The notes below the pieces were generated by a model. That model had not been told where the DNA came from, made no database searches, and worked only from the letters and a program-made list of their open reading frames with translations. The position numbers were made by a program, and so were the translations under genes. Positions 1 through 8,095 of a stretch of DNA of 14,018 nt are shown piece after piece. The stretch is taken from the NCBI GenBank assembly GCA_026986085.1, contig JALSPE010000054.1, positions 1 to 14,018 on the forward strand, given 5' to 3'. The stretch's first letter is position 1. Each line of letters begins with the position of its first letter. The DNA is from Campylobacteraceae bacterium. Its GTDB lineage: Bacteria > Campylobacterota > Campylobacteria > Campylobacterales > Sulfurovaceae.

Positions 1-1137
1 CTTTTTAGCTAAGAACTTTATAGCCATCATAGCTACTAAAATCTCTACTATTGCGGCTAGTATTAGTGAGTTGTAATTTAGTAGTGTTATATACTCTGTA
101 TGGTATCCTATTGTTGCAACGGCTACTAGTAGGGTTAGGGGCATAGATAGTCCTAGGGCTAGTAGGATTAACTCTTTTATATCTAGAAATTGTTGTAATA
201 TTATGGTTGAGGCAATTTTTATTGTAAATGATAGTGCTACAATAATTAGGGCATTGCTTAGCACTCCAGGTAGTGTTATTGAGCTTAAATCGAAAGTTGT
301 TCCTACATGTATAAAGAAGAGTGGAACTAAAAAGCCAAAGCCGAAATTTCCCATCTTCTCTTCTAATTCGTGTTTGTGGTGGAAAAAGGCGCTAATAGCA
401 ACTCCGGCTATAAATGTTCCAAGGGCCAACTCTAAATGTAGCCAAATCATTACAACAATAAAGAAGAAAAATAGCGACATACTAAGCCTTATATCATGCT
501 CTGCTGTGCTCTCATTTGGCATAAGTTTATCTTTTAACTCTGGGTTCCACCAAAATAGAATATCTAGCGCTTTATATAAAATAACAATTAGTAATATAAA
601 GCCAAATAGAATTGATAATTTATATAGCAGCTCTATACTAAAGCCAACTTCACTAGCGGCGTCTAATATTGTAAGAGTTATAATACTTGCAATCTCTCCA
701 ATTACTCCAACTACAAATGCAATTTCTATCCACTTCTCATCTTTTCCATAAATTTTAGATAGAGTTGCCAAAAGTCCAACAGAAATTAGAGGCAAGGCAA
801 CAATAAATATAATATTTAAGTTAAATATAAAGCCAACTAATGCAGATAGCCCACCCAAAAGCACTACATAAAAAACCCCTCTTTGTAGCAAAGCTTTAGG
901 GGCATTTAGCACTTTTTCCAAATTAACCTCTAAACCTGCTAAAAACATCAGATATAAAAAGCCAACCTCTGCAACTAGCTCAAAATACTCATTTTTATGA
1001 ATAACTCCAACTGTTGCTAAAATAGAACCAATTAATATCTCAAAAGCAGGAATTGGTATTTTAATCAAGTTGGCAATAAATGGAGATAGCCACAAAATTA
1101 GAGCTAAAGTTAAAATTAAATATATATCACTTGGCAT
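1..1137 (-). CDS. Cation:proton antiporter, CPA2 (KefB/NapA-like) family, partial
   Basis: An open frame of 379 codons runs from an ATG at 1137 to the window edge with no stop, so the C-terminus is missing. The translation begins MPSDIYLILTLALILWLSPF and is a series of hydrophobic membrane segments. Near residues 62-71 it carries LYLMFLAGLEV, the FLAGLE-type signature of the CPA2 Na+(K+)/H+ exchanger domain. Such proteins exchange monovalent cations for protons across the inner membrane. Where many CPA2 members have DD, ND or QD in the ion-binding helix, this one reads GVIGEIASI (Glu148), so ion specificity cannot be read off directly. The start overlaps the end of bioB by 11 nt, which suggests translational coupling at the end of the topA transcript. 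No strong ribosome binding site is visible. The family call is secure; substrate and any TrkA-N regulatory domain are unknown because the 3' part lies outside. Confidence 0.87.
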   Translation of the reverse strand, partial: MPSDIYLILTLALILWLSPFIANLIKIPIPAFEILIGSILATVGVIHKNEYFELVAEVGFLYLMFLAGLEVNLEKVLNAPKALLQRGVFYVVLLGGLSALVGFIFNLNIIFIVALPLISVGLLATLSKIYGKDEKWIEIAFVVGVIGEIASIITLTILDAASEVGFSIELLYKLSILFGFILLIVILYKALDILFWWNPELKDKLMPNESTAEHDIRLSMSLFFFFIVVMIWLHLELALGTFIAGVAISAFFHHKHELEEKMGNFGFGFLVPLFFIHVGTTFDLSSITLPGVLSNALIIVALSFTIKIASTIILQQFLDIKELILLALGLSMPLTLLVAVATIGYHTEYITLLNYNSLILAAIVEILVAMMAIKFLAKK

Positions 1138-1981
1138 GGCAATCTTTTGCTATCTTAAAGCCCATATCTTCTAACCTTGCTCTATCTGTTTGTGGGTTTT
1201 CACCCTTTACTGTTAAATAATCACCAATTACAATAGCCTCTGCTCCTGCATTAAACATTGCTAACTCTTGCTCTTTGCTTTTAAATAGATGCTCTCTTCC
1301 TCCAGCTACCATAATACGAGCATTTGGTAACTTTCTTTTAACCTTTTTAATAACCTCTATTGCCTCTTTATAGTCTATATTTCTACTCTTTATTGGCAAA
1401 GATGGATTTGGTATAAAAAAGTTAATAGGCACAGAGTCTGGATTTAGCGAAGCAATAGAGTCTATTAAACTCTCTCTATCTTCTAGACTCTCTTCCATTC
1501 CAAAAATTCCACCACTGCAAACATTTAGCCCCACACTCTTAGCATTTAAAACTGTCTCATATCTCTCATCCCAACTGTGGGTTGTGCAAATTGTTGGGTA
1601 ATACTCTCTTGATGTCTCTAAATTATGATTATAGCTATCTACTCCATTATCTTTTAAATACTTCAACTGCTCAACAGAAGCTGTTCCATTACAGGCAATT
1701 AAATTTAAATTATCTATCTTCTCTTTTATACTATATGCAATTTTTGCTACAATCTCTGTTTTTTTATCATCTAACCCTTTACCCGCAGTTACCAAACAAT
1801 ATCCTATTGCTCCATTTGCTTTTGCCTCATTTGCCTCTTTTAAAATCTGCTCTATTGGTTTAACTTTATATCTATCTATATCGGCTCTATATCTAACGCT
1901 TTGTGTGCAAAATTTGCAATCTTCACTGCAATTTCCACTAAGTATATTATTTATAGCACATAAAAAAATCTCTTTTGACAT
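1127..1981 (-). CDS. bioB: Biotin synthase (radical SAM)
   Basis: BioB inserts sulfur into dethiobiotin, the last step of biotin synthesis, in the cytoplasm. The 284-residue product has the radical SAM motif GNCSEDCKFC with Cys18, Cys22 and Cys25 for the [4Fe-4S] cluster. It keeps candidates for the auxiliary [2Fe-2S] ligands: Cys62 (GYCLVTAGKG), Cys97 (LIACNGTAS), Cys155 (NVCSGGIFGMEES) and Arg222 (ARIMVAGGRE). YNHNLETS (117-124) is also typical of BioB. It is shorter than the roughly 346-residue E. coli enzyme, as I recall for Campylobacterota homologues. The start ATG follows AAAAGGG (1987-1993) by 5 nt and directly abuts the stop of the upstream phosphoesterase gene. No other bio gene is in the window, so biotin precursors must be made from loci elsewhere or imported. 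Confidence 0.95.
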   Translation of the reverse strand: MSKEIFLCAINNILSGNCSEDCKFCTQSVRYRADIDRYKVKPIEQILKEANEAKANGAIGYCLVTAGKGLDDKKTEIVAKIAYSIKEKIDNLNLIACNGTASVEQLKYLKDNGVDSYNHNLETSREYYPTICTTHSWDERYETVLNAKSVGLNVCSGGIFGMEESLEDRESLIDSIASLNPDSVPINFFIPNPSLPIKSRNIDYKEAIEVIKKVKRKLPNARIMVAGGREHLFKSKEQELAMFNAGAEAIVIGDYLTVKGENPQTDRARLEDMGFKIAKDCHAK

Positions 1982-2506
1982 CTAATCCCTTTTAAATTCA
2001 AACTCTCTACTACTCCATTTAAGAGCTGTTGGCTCTCTATAGATATAATCTACTAAGAAATGACTCTTTGATACCTCTATAATAGCACATTCACTTAAAT
2101 CTTTCTCTCTTGCACAAATTTCGCCGGGGTTTAAAAATAGTGAACCACCCTTATACTCAGCACTAAATTTATGTAGATGCCCAAATAAAACTATATCACA
2201 ATCGTTAGTTAGGTAGTAGGGGAGGTGCATCATCTTTATAGTTGTATCTTTTATCTTTAAAAAGTATGGCTCACTCTCTATTTTATACTTATACTCAAGC
2301 CCCTTTAGAGCATAATCGTTATTCCCAAAAACTCCGGCATAAGGCAACCCACTAGTTGCTAAATTTTCTAAATTCTCTACTAACTCAAAATCTCCAAGAT
2401 GAAGCAGATACTCTGCCCCTTTGCTTTTTAATTGAGATATTGCCTCTTTTTGTAAATCGCCTCTTTTATGGGTATCAGATATTACTCCAATTTTAAAGCT
2501 ACTCAT
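1982..2506 (-). CDS. Small metallophosphoesterase, YfcE/MJ0936 type
   Basis: This is a 174-residue calcineurin-like phosphoesterase with the full dinuclear metal-binding set in order: GVISDTH (Asp11, His13), HLGDFE (His36, Asp39), GNND (61-64), a metal-ligand His around MMHLP (94), FGHLH (108-112) and LNPGE (125-129). The family (YfcE, MJ0936) are cytoplasmic Mn2+-dependent phosphodiesterases that act on artificial substrates, and their natural substrate is generally unknown, so no specific role can be given. GNND is a mild variant of the common GNCD/GNHD. It lies 4 nt after topA and directly before bioB (0 nt gap), so it is probably co-transcribed. No strong ribosome binding site precedes its ATG, which suggests coupling to topA translation. 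Confidence 0.9.
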   Translation of the reverse strand: MSSFKIGVISDTHKRGDLQKEAISQLKSKGAEYLLHLGDFELVENLENLATSGLPYAGVFGNNDYALKGLEYKYKIESEPYFLKIKDTTIKMMHLPYYLTNDCDIVLFGHLHKFSAEYKGGSLFLNPGEICAREKDLSECAIIEVSKSHFLVDYIYREPTALKWSSREFEFKRD

Positions 2507-2510
2507 AAAG

Positions 2511-4721
2511 TTATCTTTTTACCTCGTTTTCTTTATATTTACACTTTAAACACTCATCTAAACTTTTTGCTTTTAACTCTTTATGCACCATTAAATAGCC
2601 ACACTCTGGACACTTCTTCTCTATTGGTTCATAATTTGTAATAAATTTACACTTAGGGTAATTTTCGCAACCAAAAAATTTACCTCTTCTTCCACTTCTC
2701 TCTAGCAATTTACCACCACACTCTGGGCATGGAACTTTAGACTCTTTTGGAGGCACTAAAGATTTTGTATTTTTACACTTAGGGTAAGCACTACAAGCCA
2801 AAAATTTACCACGGCGTGAATTCTTGATAACCATAGGGCTTCCACACTTCTCGCACACTTCAGTTGTCTCTTCTGCTTGAGGTTTCTCTCCCTCTTTTGT
2901 CTCTTTCATATTTCGACTATATTTACATTTAGGAAAGTTAGAGCAAGAGATAAACTCTCCATATCTACCCTTTCTAATAACCAATTCTCCATCTTCACAA
3001 TCTGGACATTTCTCACCTATTGGAGTAACCTTTTTTTGAGATGGAATATCCTTTTTACCTTTTTCTATCTTCTCCATAAAAGGTGCATAAAAGTCGCCTA
3101 AAACCTTTTGCCAACTCTCTTTGCCCTCAGCAATTAAATCTAACTTCTCTTCCATATTTGAAGTAAAACTAGAATCTACAATCTCATCAAAGTGCTTCTC
3201 TAAAAGCTCTATAACTGTAAATGCAATCTCTGTTGGAATAATTCTCTTTTTGTCTATCTCTATATAGTTTCTTGTTTGTAAAATTGTAATTGTTGGTGCG
3301 TAGGTGCTTGGTCGCCCAATTCCTCTCTTTTCTAACTCTTTGATTAAACTAGCTTCTGAGTATCTAGCTGGTGGCTCTGTAAAGTTCTGTTTTGCATCAA
3401 TTTTAGTAAGCTCTACATCTTGTCCCTCATCTAATTTTGGTAAAATTGTATCTTTATCGCTATATCCAGTTACTTTGTAAAAACCATCAAATAGCATCTT
3501 TTTACCTTGAGCTTTAAATACTACATCAGCCCCTTTAAAGAATACATTTTGCAACTCATACTTTGCATCTTCCATTTGAGATGCTAAAAAACGGTTATAT
3601 ATAATCGTATAGAGTCTCAACTCGCTACTCTCTAAATATTTTGCGGCAATTTGTGGAGTAAACTCAACATTTGTAGGACGAATAGCTTCGTGTGCCTCTT
3701 GAGCCCCTTTAGATTTTGTTACATAAGATTTTGCTTTAGTTGGTAGATACTCTTTGCCAAAACTCTTCTGAATAAACTCTCTAGCACTCTCTACAGCCTC
3801 TTTTGCCAAATTTAAGCTATCTGTTCTCATATATGTAATTACACCACTAACACCACTATTTGTCTTAACACCCTCATATAACTTTTGGGCAATTTGCATT
3901 GTTCTTTTTGGTGCAAAACCTAACTGTGTAGATGCAGCTTGCTGAAGAGTAGAAGTCATAAATGGTGGTGGAGTTTTAGCACTCTTTTTTGTAACTTCTA
4001 TCTTATCTACCTTAAAGTTACTACCCTTTGCACTCTCTACAATCTCATCGGCTAACTCTTTATTAGATATTGTTAGCTTTGATATCTTCTTACTTTTATA
4101 TGAATAGATATCAGACTCTATCTTTTTATCAAATAGTGCCCAAATACTCCAATACTCTTGGGGTTTAAAGGCTTTAATTTCACGCTCTCTATCAACTACA
4201 ATTTTGAGTGCAGAGCTTTGAACCCTACCGGCACTAAGCCCTCTTTGTATCTTACTAGCAAGTAGAGGCGATAGCTTATATCCAACAATTCTATCTAACA
4301 GACGACGAGTCTGCTGGGCATCTACACTATCCATATCTATAACTCTTGGATTATCTAGTGCCTTTTTAATTGCACTCTTTGTAATTTCGTGAAATACAAT
4401 TCTAGGAAGCTGGGTTGGCTCTTTTCCAATGGCTTTAGCCACATGGTATCCAATAGCCTCTCCCTCTCTATCTTCATCGGTTGCGAGGTATATAACTTCT
4501 GCCTCTTTTGCCAATTTTTTCAACTCTTTTACCGTCTCTTTGTTATCTTTTGACACAACATATTTAGGAGTAAAATTATTATCTTCTATTGTTATACCAA
4601 ATTGTGTTTTTGGCAAATCTCTAATATGTCCTTTAGAGGCAACTACTTTATAGTTTCTCCCTAAAAAGTTGCTAATTGTTCTTGCTTTTGCTGGTGACTC
4701 AACTATAATTAAATTCTTCAT
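2511..4721 (-). CDS. topA: DNA topoisomerase I (type IA)
   Basis: TopA relaxes negative supercoils by cutting one DNA strand through a 5'-phosphotyrosine bond. The 736-residue protein starts with the TOPRIM domain: LIIVESPAKA with Glu8, then TDEDREGE (81-88) with Asp82, Asp84 and Glu86 as metal-binding acids. The catalytic tyrosine is Tyr297 in GVITYMRTDS. RGIGRPSTYAPTI (466-478) is a further conserved type IA block. The C-terminus carries zinc ribbons at about 572-599, 623-649 and 665-691, and a fourth more divergent one at 704-727 that keeps four cysteines. The ATG follows AGGTTAGGT (4722-4730 on the minus strand). It is the first gene of a leftward string with the phosphoesterase, bioB and the antiporter. 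Confidence 0.98.
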   Translation of the reverse strand: MKNLIIVESPAKARTISNFLGRNYKVVASKGHIRDLPKTQFGITIEDNNFTPKYVVSKDNKETVKELKKLAKEAEVIYLATDEDREGEAIGYHVAKAIGKEPTQLPRIVFHEITKSAIKKALDNPRVIDMDSVDAQQTRRLLDRIVGYKLSPLLASKIQRGLSAGRVQSSALKIVVDREREIKAFKPQEYWSIWALFDKKIESDIYSYKSKKISKLTISNKELADEIVESAKGSNFKVDKIEVTKKSAKTPPPFMTSTLQQAASTQLGFAPKRTMQIAQKLYEGVKTNSGVSGVITYMRTDSLNLAKEAVESAREFIQKSFGKEYLPTKAKSYVTKSKGAQEAHEAIRPTNVEFTPQIAAKYLESSELRLYTIIYNRFLASQMEDAKYELQNVFFKGADVVFKAQGKKMLFDGFYKVTGYSDKDTILPKLDEGQDVELTKIDAKQNFTEPPARYSEASLIKELEKRGIGRPSTYAPTITILQTRNYIEIDKKRIIPTEIAFTVIELLEKHFDEIVDSSFTSNMEEKLDLIAEGKESWQKVLGDFYAPFMEKIEKGKKDIPSQKKVTPIGEKCPDCEDGELVIRKGRYGEFISCSNFPKCKYSRNMKETKEGEKPQAEETTEVCEKCGSPMVIKNSRRGKFLACSAYPKCKNTKSLVPPKESKVPCPECGGKLLERSGRRGKFFGCENYPKCKFITNYEPIEKKCPECGYLMVHKELKAKSLDECLKCKYKENEVKR

Positions 4722-4741
4722 ACCTAACCTAATATTTTAAA

Positions 4742-4747
4742 ATTATA
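4742..4747 (-). promoter_or_regulatory. Predicted promoter -10 box for topA
   Basis: The minus strand reads TATAAT here, which predicts a start near 4735 and a very short leader before the topA ATG at 4721. A second box, TAAAAT at 4758-4763 (minus), would give a slightly longer leader. No clear -35 hexamer is present, as is usual for sigma70 promoters in Campylobacterota. Prediction from sequence only. Confidence 0.5.
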
Positions 4748-4784
4748 AATTTATGCCATTTTAACACAAAATATTAAAATTACT

Positions 4785-4793
4785 TGCTATAAT
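4785..4793 (+). promoter_or_regulatory. Predicted extended -10 promoter for the DUF945-like gene and asnB
   Basis: The plus strand reads TGCTATAAT (TG-N-TATAAT), a perfect extended -10 box. The start would be near 4800, about 18 nt upstream of the TTG start codon at 4818, with the ribosome binding site TAAGGA at 4805-4810. It is divergent from the topA promoter, so the 96-bp gap carries both. Confidence 0.65.
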
Positions 4794-4817
4794 AACAAAA
4801 AAATTAAGGAATAAATA

Positions 4818-6209
4818 TTGAAAAAGATAATATTTTCAACACTTTTAGCTATCTCTTTAGCAACACCAGCTCTAGCAAAAGAGAGTAGTTATATAGATAA
4901 AGTTACCAAATTATGGACTCTTAAAACAAATGGTTTAATAGAGTTTAATACTACAAAAGTAGAAGATGGATATAAATTAAAAATATACTCTAAAAATAGA
5001 CTTTATAATAAATTATTGAGTGGAAAAGAGGTAAAACTCAAAGTTGATGAAGGTCCATTAATTACAACTCCAAAAGTTATGTTTGGCATAGCAGGATTAA
5101 GTTCCAAAGGCTCTGTGTTAGATATTTTAAATGACAATTTTAAAAAAGATTTAACTAAAGATATTAAATCTAAAGTAGAGTATAACTATGACGCAACCAT
5201 AAGTTACAGTAAAAAATTTAACTCTAAATTAAGAGTCTCTCCCGTTGTGATAGATAATAATACAAGTTTTATCTTTAAGATGAGTAAGATTGTAGATGAG
5301 AGTAACTTTGATTTAGATAGCTTTACCGGTAGAGATATTTTAACTATAAAATCTATTGAAATTAAACCCAAAAAGGAAGAGGGTAAACTCTTAATTAAAG
5401 ATTTATCAATAGATAGTAAAATCACACAAGAGCCAATAAAAGACTATATGCTTTTTGCAAATACTAATATATCTATTGCAGATTTTGACTTTACAGGAAA
5501 GCTACCTTCTACACTTAAACATATTAAACTCTCCATTAATGCGAGTTCAGATACAGTAAGAGTAGATAGAGACCTTATGGATATAAAATTAGCTTATAAT
5601 ATAAAAGCCAAAGATGAGAAGACAATAGCTCTAGCAAAGGGTGTTAAAGAGTCTAAATTTAAATTAGAGCTTAAAAATTTAGGTATAGATGGAGTAATAG
5701 GGTTTGCTAAATTTAGTGATAAAGTAGATAAAGCCCAAGAGAAGATATATCTAGCATCAGCTAGTGGCAATAAAGATGATATGAAAAAAGCATATGCTAA
5801 CTTGCAAGAGATTACTAATAGCATTGTGCCACTATGGAATAAAACATTTATTACAAATAAAAGTAAGATACTCTTAGATTTAGAGTTAAAATCAGATAAA
5901 ACAAGTTATATTAAATTAGATTTAACATATAAAGGTAAACCACTATCAGGAAATATCCAAAGTGCAATGCTCTCTTTGGCATCTCAACAATTAGAGCTAT
6001 TTGATGGAACATTTGATATTGTAGTAGATAGCTCAATAGCTTCAGCTGTAAATCCATTTGCAATAATGGGGCTAGATATGCTAAAAAGTAAAGGCTTTGC
6101 AACATTAAAAGATGGGTTATATAGATTTAAGGGTGAGTTAAAGGGTGGAAAAATAGTAATTAATGGAAAAGAATACACCCTACCAGAGTTAAGTCGCGCA
6201 CTATTTTAA
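4818..6209 (+). CDS. Exported DUF945 (YdgA-like) family protein
   Basis: The 463-residue product opens with a classic Sec signal peptide, MKKIIFSTLLAISLATPALA, with an ALA-KE cleavage site after about residue 20. There are no further membrane segments, so it is probably periplasmic. The mature part is rich in Lys, Ser and beta-type segments. It has the block KLKVDEGPLITTPK near residue 75, like the GPL motif of DUF945/YdgA proteins, whose function is poorly known. The start codon is TTG, chosen because it gives the complete signal peptide and sits 7 nt after TAAGGA (4805-4810). asnB begins 16 nt downstream, so the two are likely co-transcribed although no shared function is obvious. The family assignment is from recognised pattern only; export is much more certain than the family. 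Confidence 0.68.
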   Translation: MKKIIFSTLLAISLATPALAKESSYIDKVTKLWTLKTNGLIEFNTTKVEDGYKLKIYSKNRLYNKLLSGKEVKLKVDEGPLITTPKVMFGIAGLSSKGSVLDILNDNFKKDLTKDIKSKVEYNYDATISYSKKFNSKLRVSPVVIDNNTSFIFKMSKIVDESNFDLDSFTGRDILTIKSIEIKPKKEEGKLLIKDLSIDSKITQEPIKDYMLFANTNISIADFDFTGKLPSTLKHIKLSINASSDTVRVDRDLMDIKLAYNIKAKDEKTIALAKGVKESKFKLELKNLGIDGVIGFAKFSDKVDKAQEKIYLASASGNKDDMKKAYANLQEITNSIVPLWNKTFITNKSKILLDLELKSDKTSYIKLDLTYKGKPLSGNIQSAMLSLASQQLELFDGTFDIVVDSSIASAVNPFAIMGLDMLKSKGFATLKDGLYRFKGELKGGKIVINGKEYTLPELSRALF

Positions 6210-6225
6210 ACTATAGTCAATTTTA

Positions 6226-8010
6226 ATGTGCTCTATATTTGGTATTGTAGGTGAAGTTGATGGCAAAGAGTTAAAAGCTTTTGATACTTTAGCTCACAGA
6301 GGGGTTGATGGCTCTAGGTTTTTAGGTAATAAAAACTACTTTTTTGGTTCTCACCGATTGGCTATTGAGAGTTTTGGCAAAGAGATAAACCAGCCACTAA
6401 AAAAAGATGGGTTTATAGCCCTCTTTAACGGAGAGATATACAACTATAATGAGTTGATTTTAGAGTATAATTTAGATGCAACAGATGAGATAGAGACAAT
6501 TTTAGAGCTCTTTAAAAAGGGTTACGATCTTCACGATAAACTTAGAGGTATCTATGCAATTGCTATTTATAAAATATCTACAAATGAGCTTTGGCTTTTT
6601 CGTGATTTAGTTGGTAAAAAGCCAATATACTACACTTTCGAAAATGGTAAATTTATCTTCTCTAGCGAAGTTAAAGCTATAGAGAGCTTAGTTGGTTTTA
6701 ATTTAGACAAACGAGCAATTCACCACTACTTAGGCTTTGGAACAACTATTGCACCATATACTATATTTAAATCTATCAAAAAACTCCCTCCTGCAAATAG
6801 ACTCTATTTTAAAGATAAAGAGACTCTCTTAGAAAACAAAGAAAACTTTTTATCAATTGATATATCTATAAATAGTAAAGAAGAAGCTGTAACAAAGTTA
6901 GAAAATAGACTCCTTGAGGCAGTTAAAATAAGAGTTCCAAAGAGTGTAGAGTGGGGTGTTTTGGTAAGTGGTGGGCTAGACTCCTCTCTTGTGGCATCTA
7001 TGGCTAATAAATTTAGCAAAAGTGCTTTAAATATCTTTTCGATAGGTTATGAAGGGTATAAAAGCTATGATGAGAGAGCCTATGCAAAAGAGGTAGCCAC
7101 TTCACTCGGCGCAAACTTTTATAGTTTTAACTTTACCAAGAAAGATTTTTTTGATACACTAGAAGAGATGCTAGAGATAATAGATGACCCAATAGGAGAC
7201 CCTGCACAAATTCCACTCTATTTTTTAATTAAAAAGGCAAGGGAGCAGGGGATAAAAGTGCTTTTAAGTGGCGATGGAAGTGATGAACTATTTTTGGGAT
7301 ACAGAAGTTACAAAGAGTATTTAATGATGGAGAGTGTAAAAGATTTACCATACTCAAATTGGCTAAAAAACCATTTAAGAGCAAACTTTTCCGAAAATAA
7401 AGAGTGGGAGTGGTATAAAAGAGCCCTAAACAAAGAGCTTATCTTTAGAAGCAGTGCTGAGCTATATACAGATAGACAACTAAATATGCTACTTAGACTA
7501 CAAGAGAGAGATGGAAAGAATTACGAGCCACTAAAAGATTACTGGAGTAGTTTTAAAAATAGCAATAGAGATATAGTAGATTGGTTTACATATGCAGATT
7601 TAAAAGTGCAACTATCAGAGTTTTTTCTAGCCAAAATAGATAGAGTCTCTATGGCTAACTCTGTTGAGGTTAGAAACCCATTTTTGGATAAAATGATAGT
7701 TGAGTTAGCCTTTAATATAGAGCCAAAAATCAGATACAATCCAAGTTGTGTAAAAGAGATAGTTAAAGAGCTTGCAAAAAAATATATTCCAATAAATATA
7801 GTAAAACGAAAGAAAAAAGGATTAAACTACCCATTTTTAGAGTGGATATTAGAAGAAAATGGTGTAGAAAAGATATATAAAGCAAATAAAAAGTTTAACT
7901 TTTTAAAAGTAGAGCATCTTGACTATTTAAGCCAAAAGGCAAAACAAGGTAAATTTAGACAGCATCTCTTTCCACTATATATATTATCTCTTATGTTGCT
8001 AAAAAAATAG
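6226..8010 (+). CDS. asnB: Asparagine synthetase, glutamine-hydrolysing
   Basis: AsnB makes asparagine from aspartate, ATP and glutamine in the cytoplasm. The 594-residue protein starts MCSIFGIVG, so Cys2 becomes the N-terminal nucleophile of the class II glutaminase domain once Met1 is removed. This fixes the start. FNGEIYNYNEL (67-77) belongs to the same domain. The synthetase domain has the PP-loop LVSGGLDSSL (246-255), DPIGDPAQIPLY (321-332) and LLSGDGSDELFLGY (346-359). Its HRGVDGS (24-30) replaces the usual HRGPD/HRGPDG, a minor variant. No Shine-Dalgarno sequence is seen in the 16 nt after the DUF945-like gene, which suggests coupling to that gene. Nearby genes are not sugar or surface-polysaccharide genes, so a plain metabolic role is more likely than a role in glycan amidation. 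Confidence 0.93.
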   Translation: MCSIFGIVGEVDGKELKAFDTLAHRGVDGSRFLGNKNYFFGSHRLAIESFGKEINQPLKKDGFIALFNGEIYNYNELILEYNLDATDEIETILELFKKGYDLHDKLRGIYAIAIYKISTNELWLFRDLVGKKPIYYTFENGKFIFSSEVKAIESLVGFNLDKRAIHHYLGFGTTIAPYTIFKSIKKLPPANRLYFKDKETLLENKENFLSIDISINSKEEAVTKLENRLLEAVKIRVPKSVEWGVLVSGGLDSSLVASMANKFSKSALNIFSIGYEGYKSYDERAYAKEVATSLGANFYSFNFTKKDFFDTLEEMLEIIDDPIGDPAQIPLYFLIKKAREQGIKVLLSGDGSDELFLGYRSYKEYLMMESVKDLPYSNWLKNHLRANFSENKEWEWYKRALNKELIFRSSAELYTDRQLNMLLRLQERDGKNYEPLKDYWSSFKNSNRDIVDWFTYADLKVQLSEFFLAKIDRVSMANSVEVRNPFLDKMIVELAFNIEPKIRYNPSCVKEIVKELAKKYIPINIVKRKKKGLNYPFLEWILEENGVEKIYKANKKFNFLKVEHLDYLSQKAKQGKFRQHLFPLYILSLMLLKK

Positions 8011-8052
8011 AAATAAAAAGTTATATTTTTCTAAATTTATTAAAAATAGTAG

Positions 8053-8058
8053 TATAAT
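8053..8058 (+). promoter_or_regulatory. Predicted promoter -10 box for malic enzyme
   Basis: TATAAT in AGTATAATTG, 85-bp gap between asnB and the malic enzyme gene. The upstream DNA is T/A-rich without a clear -35. The predicted start is near 8065 and the leader of about 30 nt contains the ribosome binding site AAAAAAGG (8082-8089), 6 nt before the ATG. Confidence 0.55.
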
Positions 8059-8095
8059 TGGGTTTAAGAACTATATTTTTTAAAAAAGGCAAATA

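Noticed and set aside
203..751. A 182-codon plus-strand open frame
   Set aside because: It is the reverse-strand shadow of the antiporter gene, whose membrane-protein frame with a FLAGLE motif runs unbroken through it on the minus strand.
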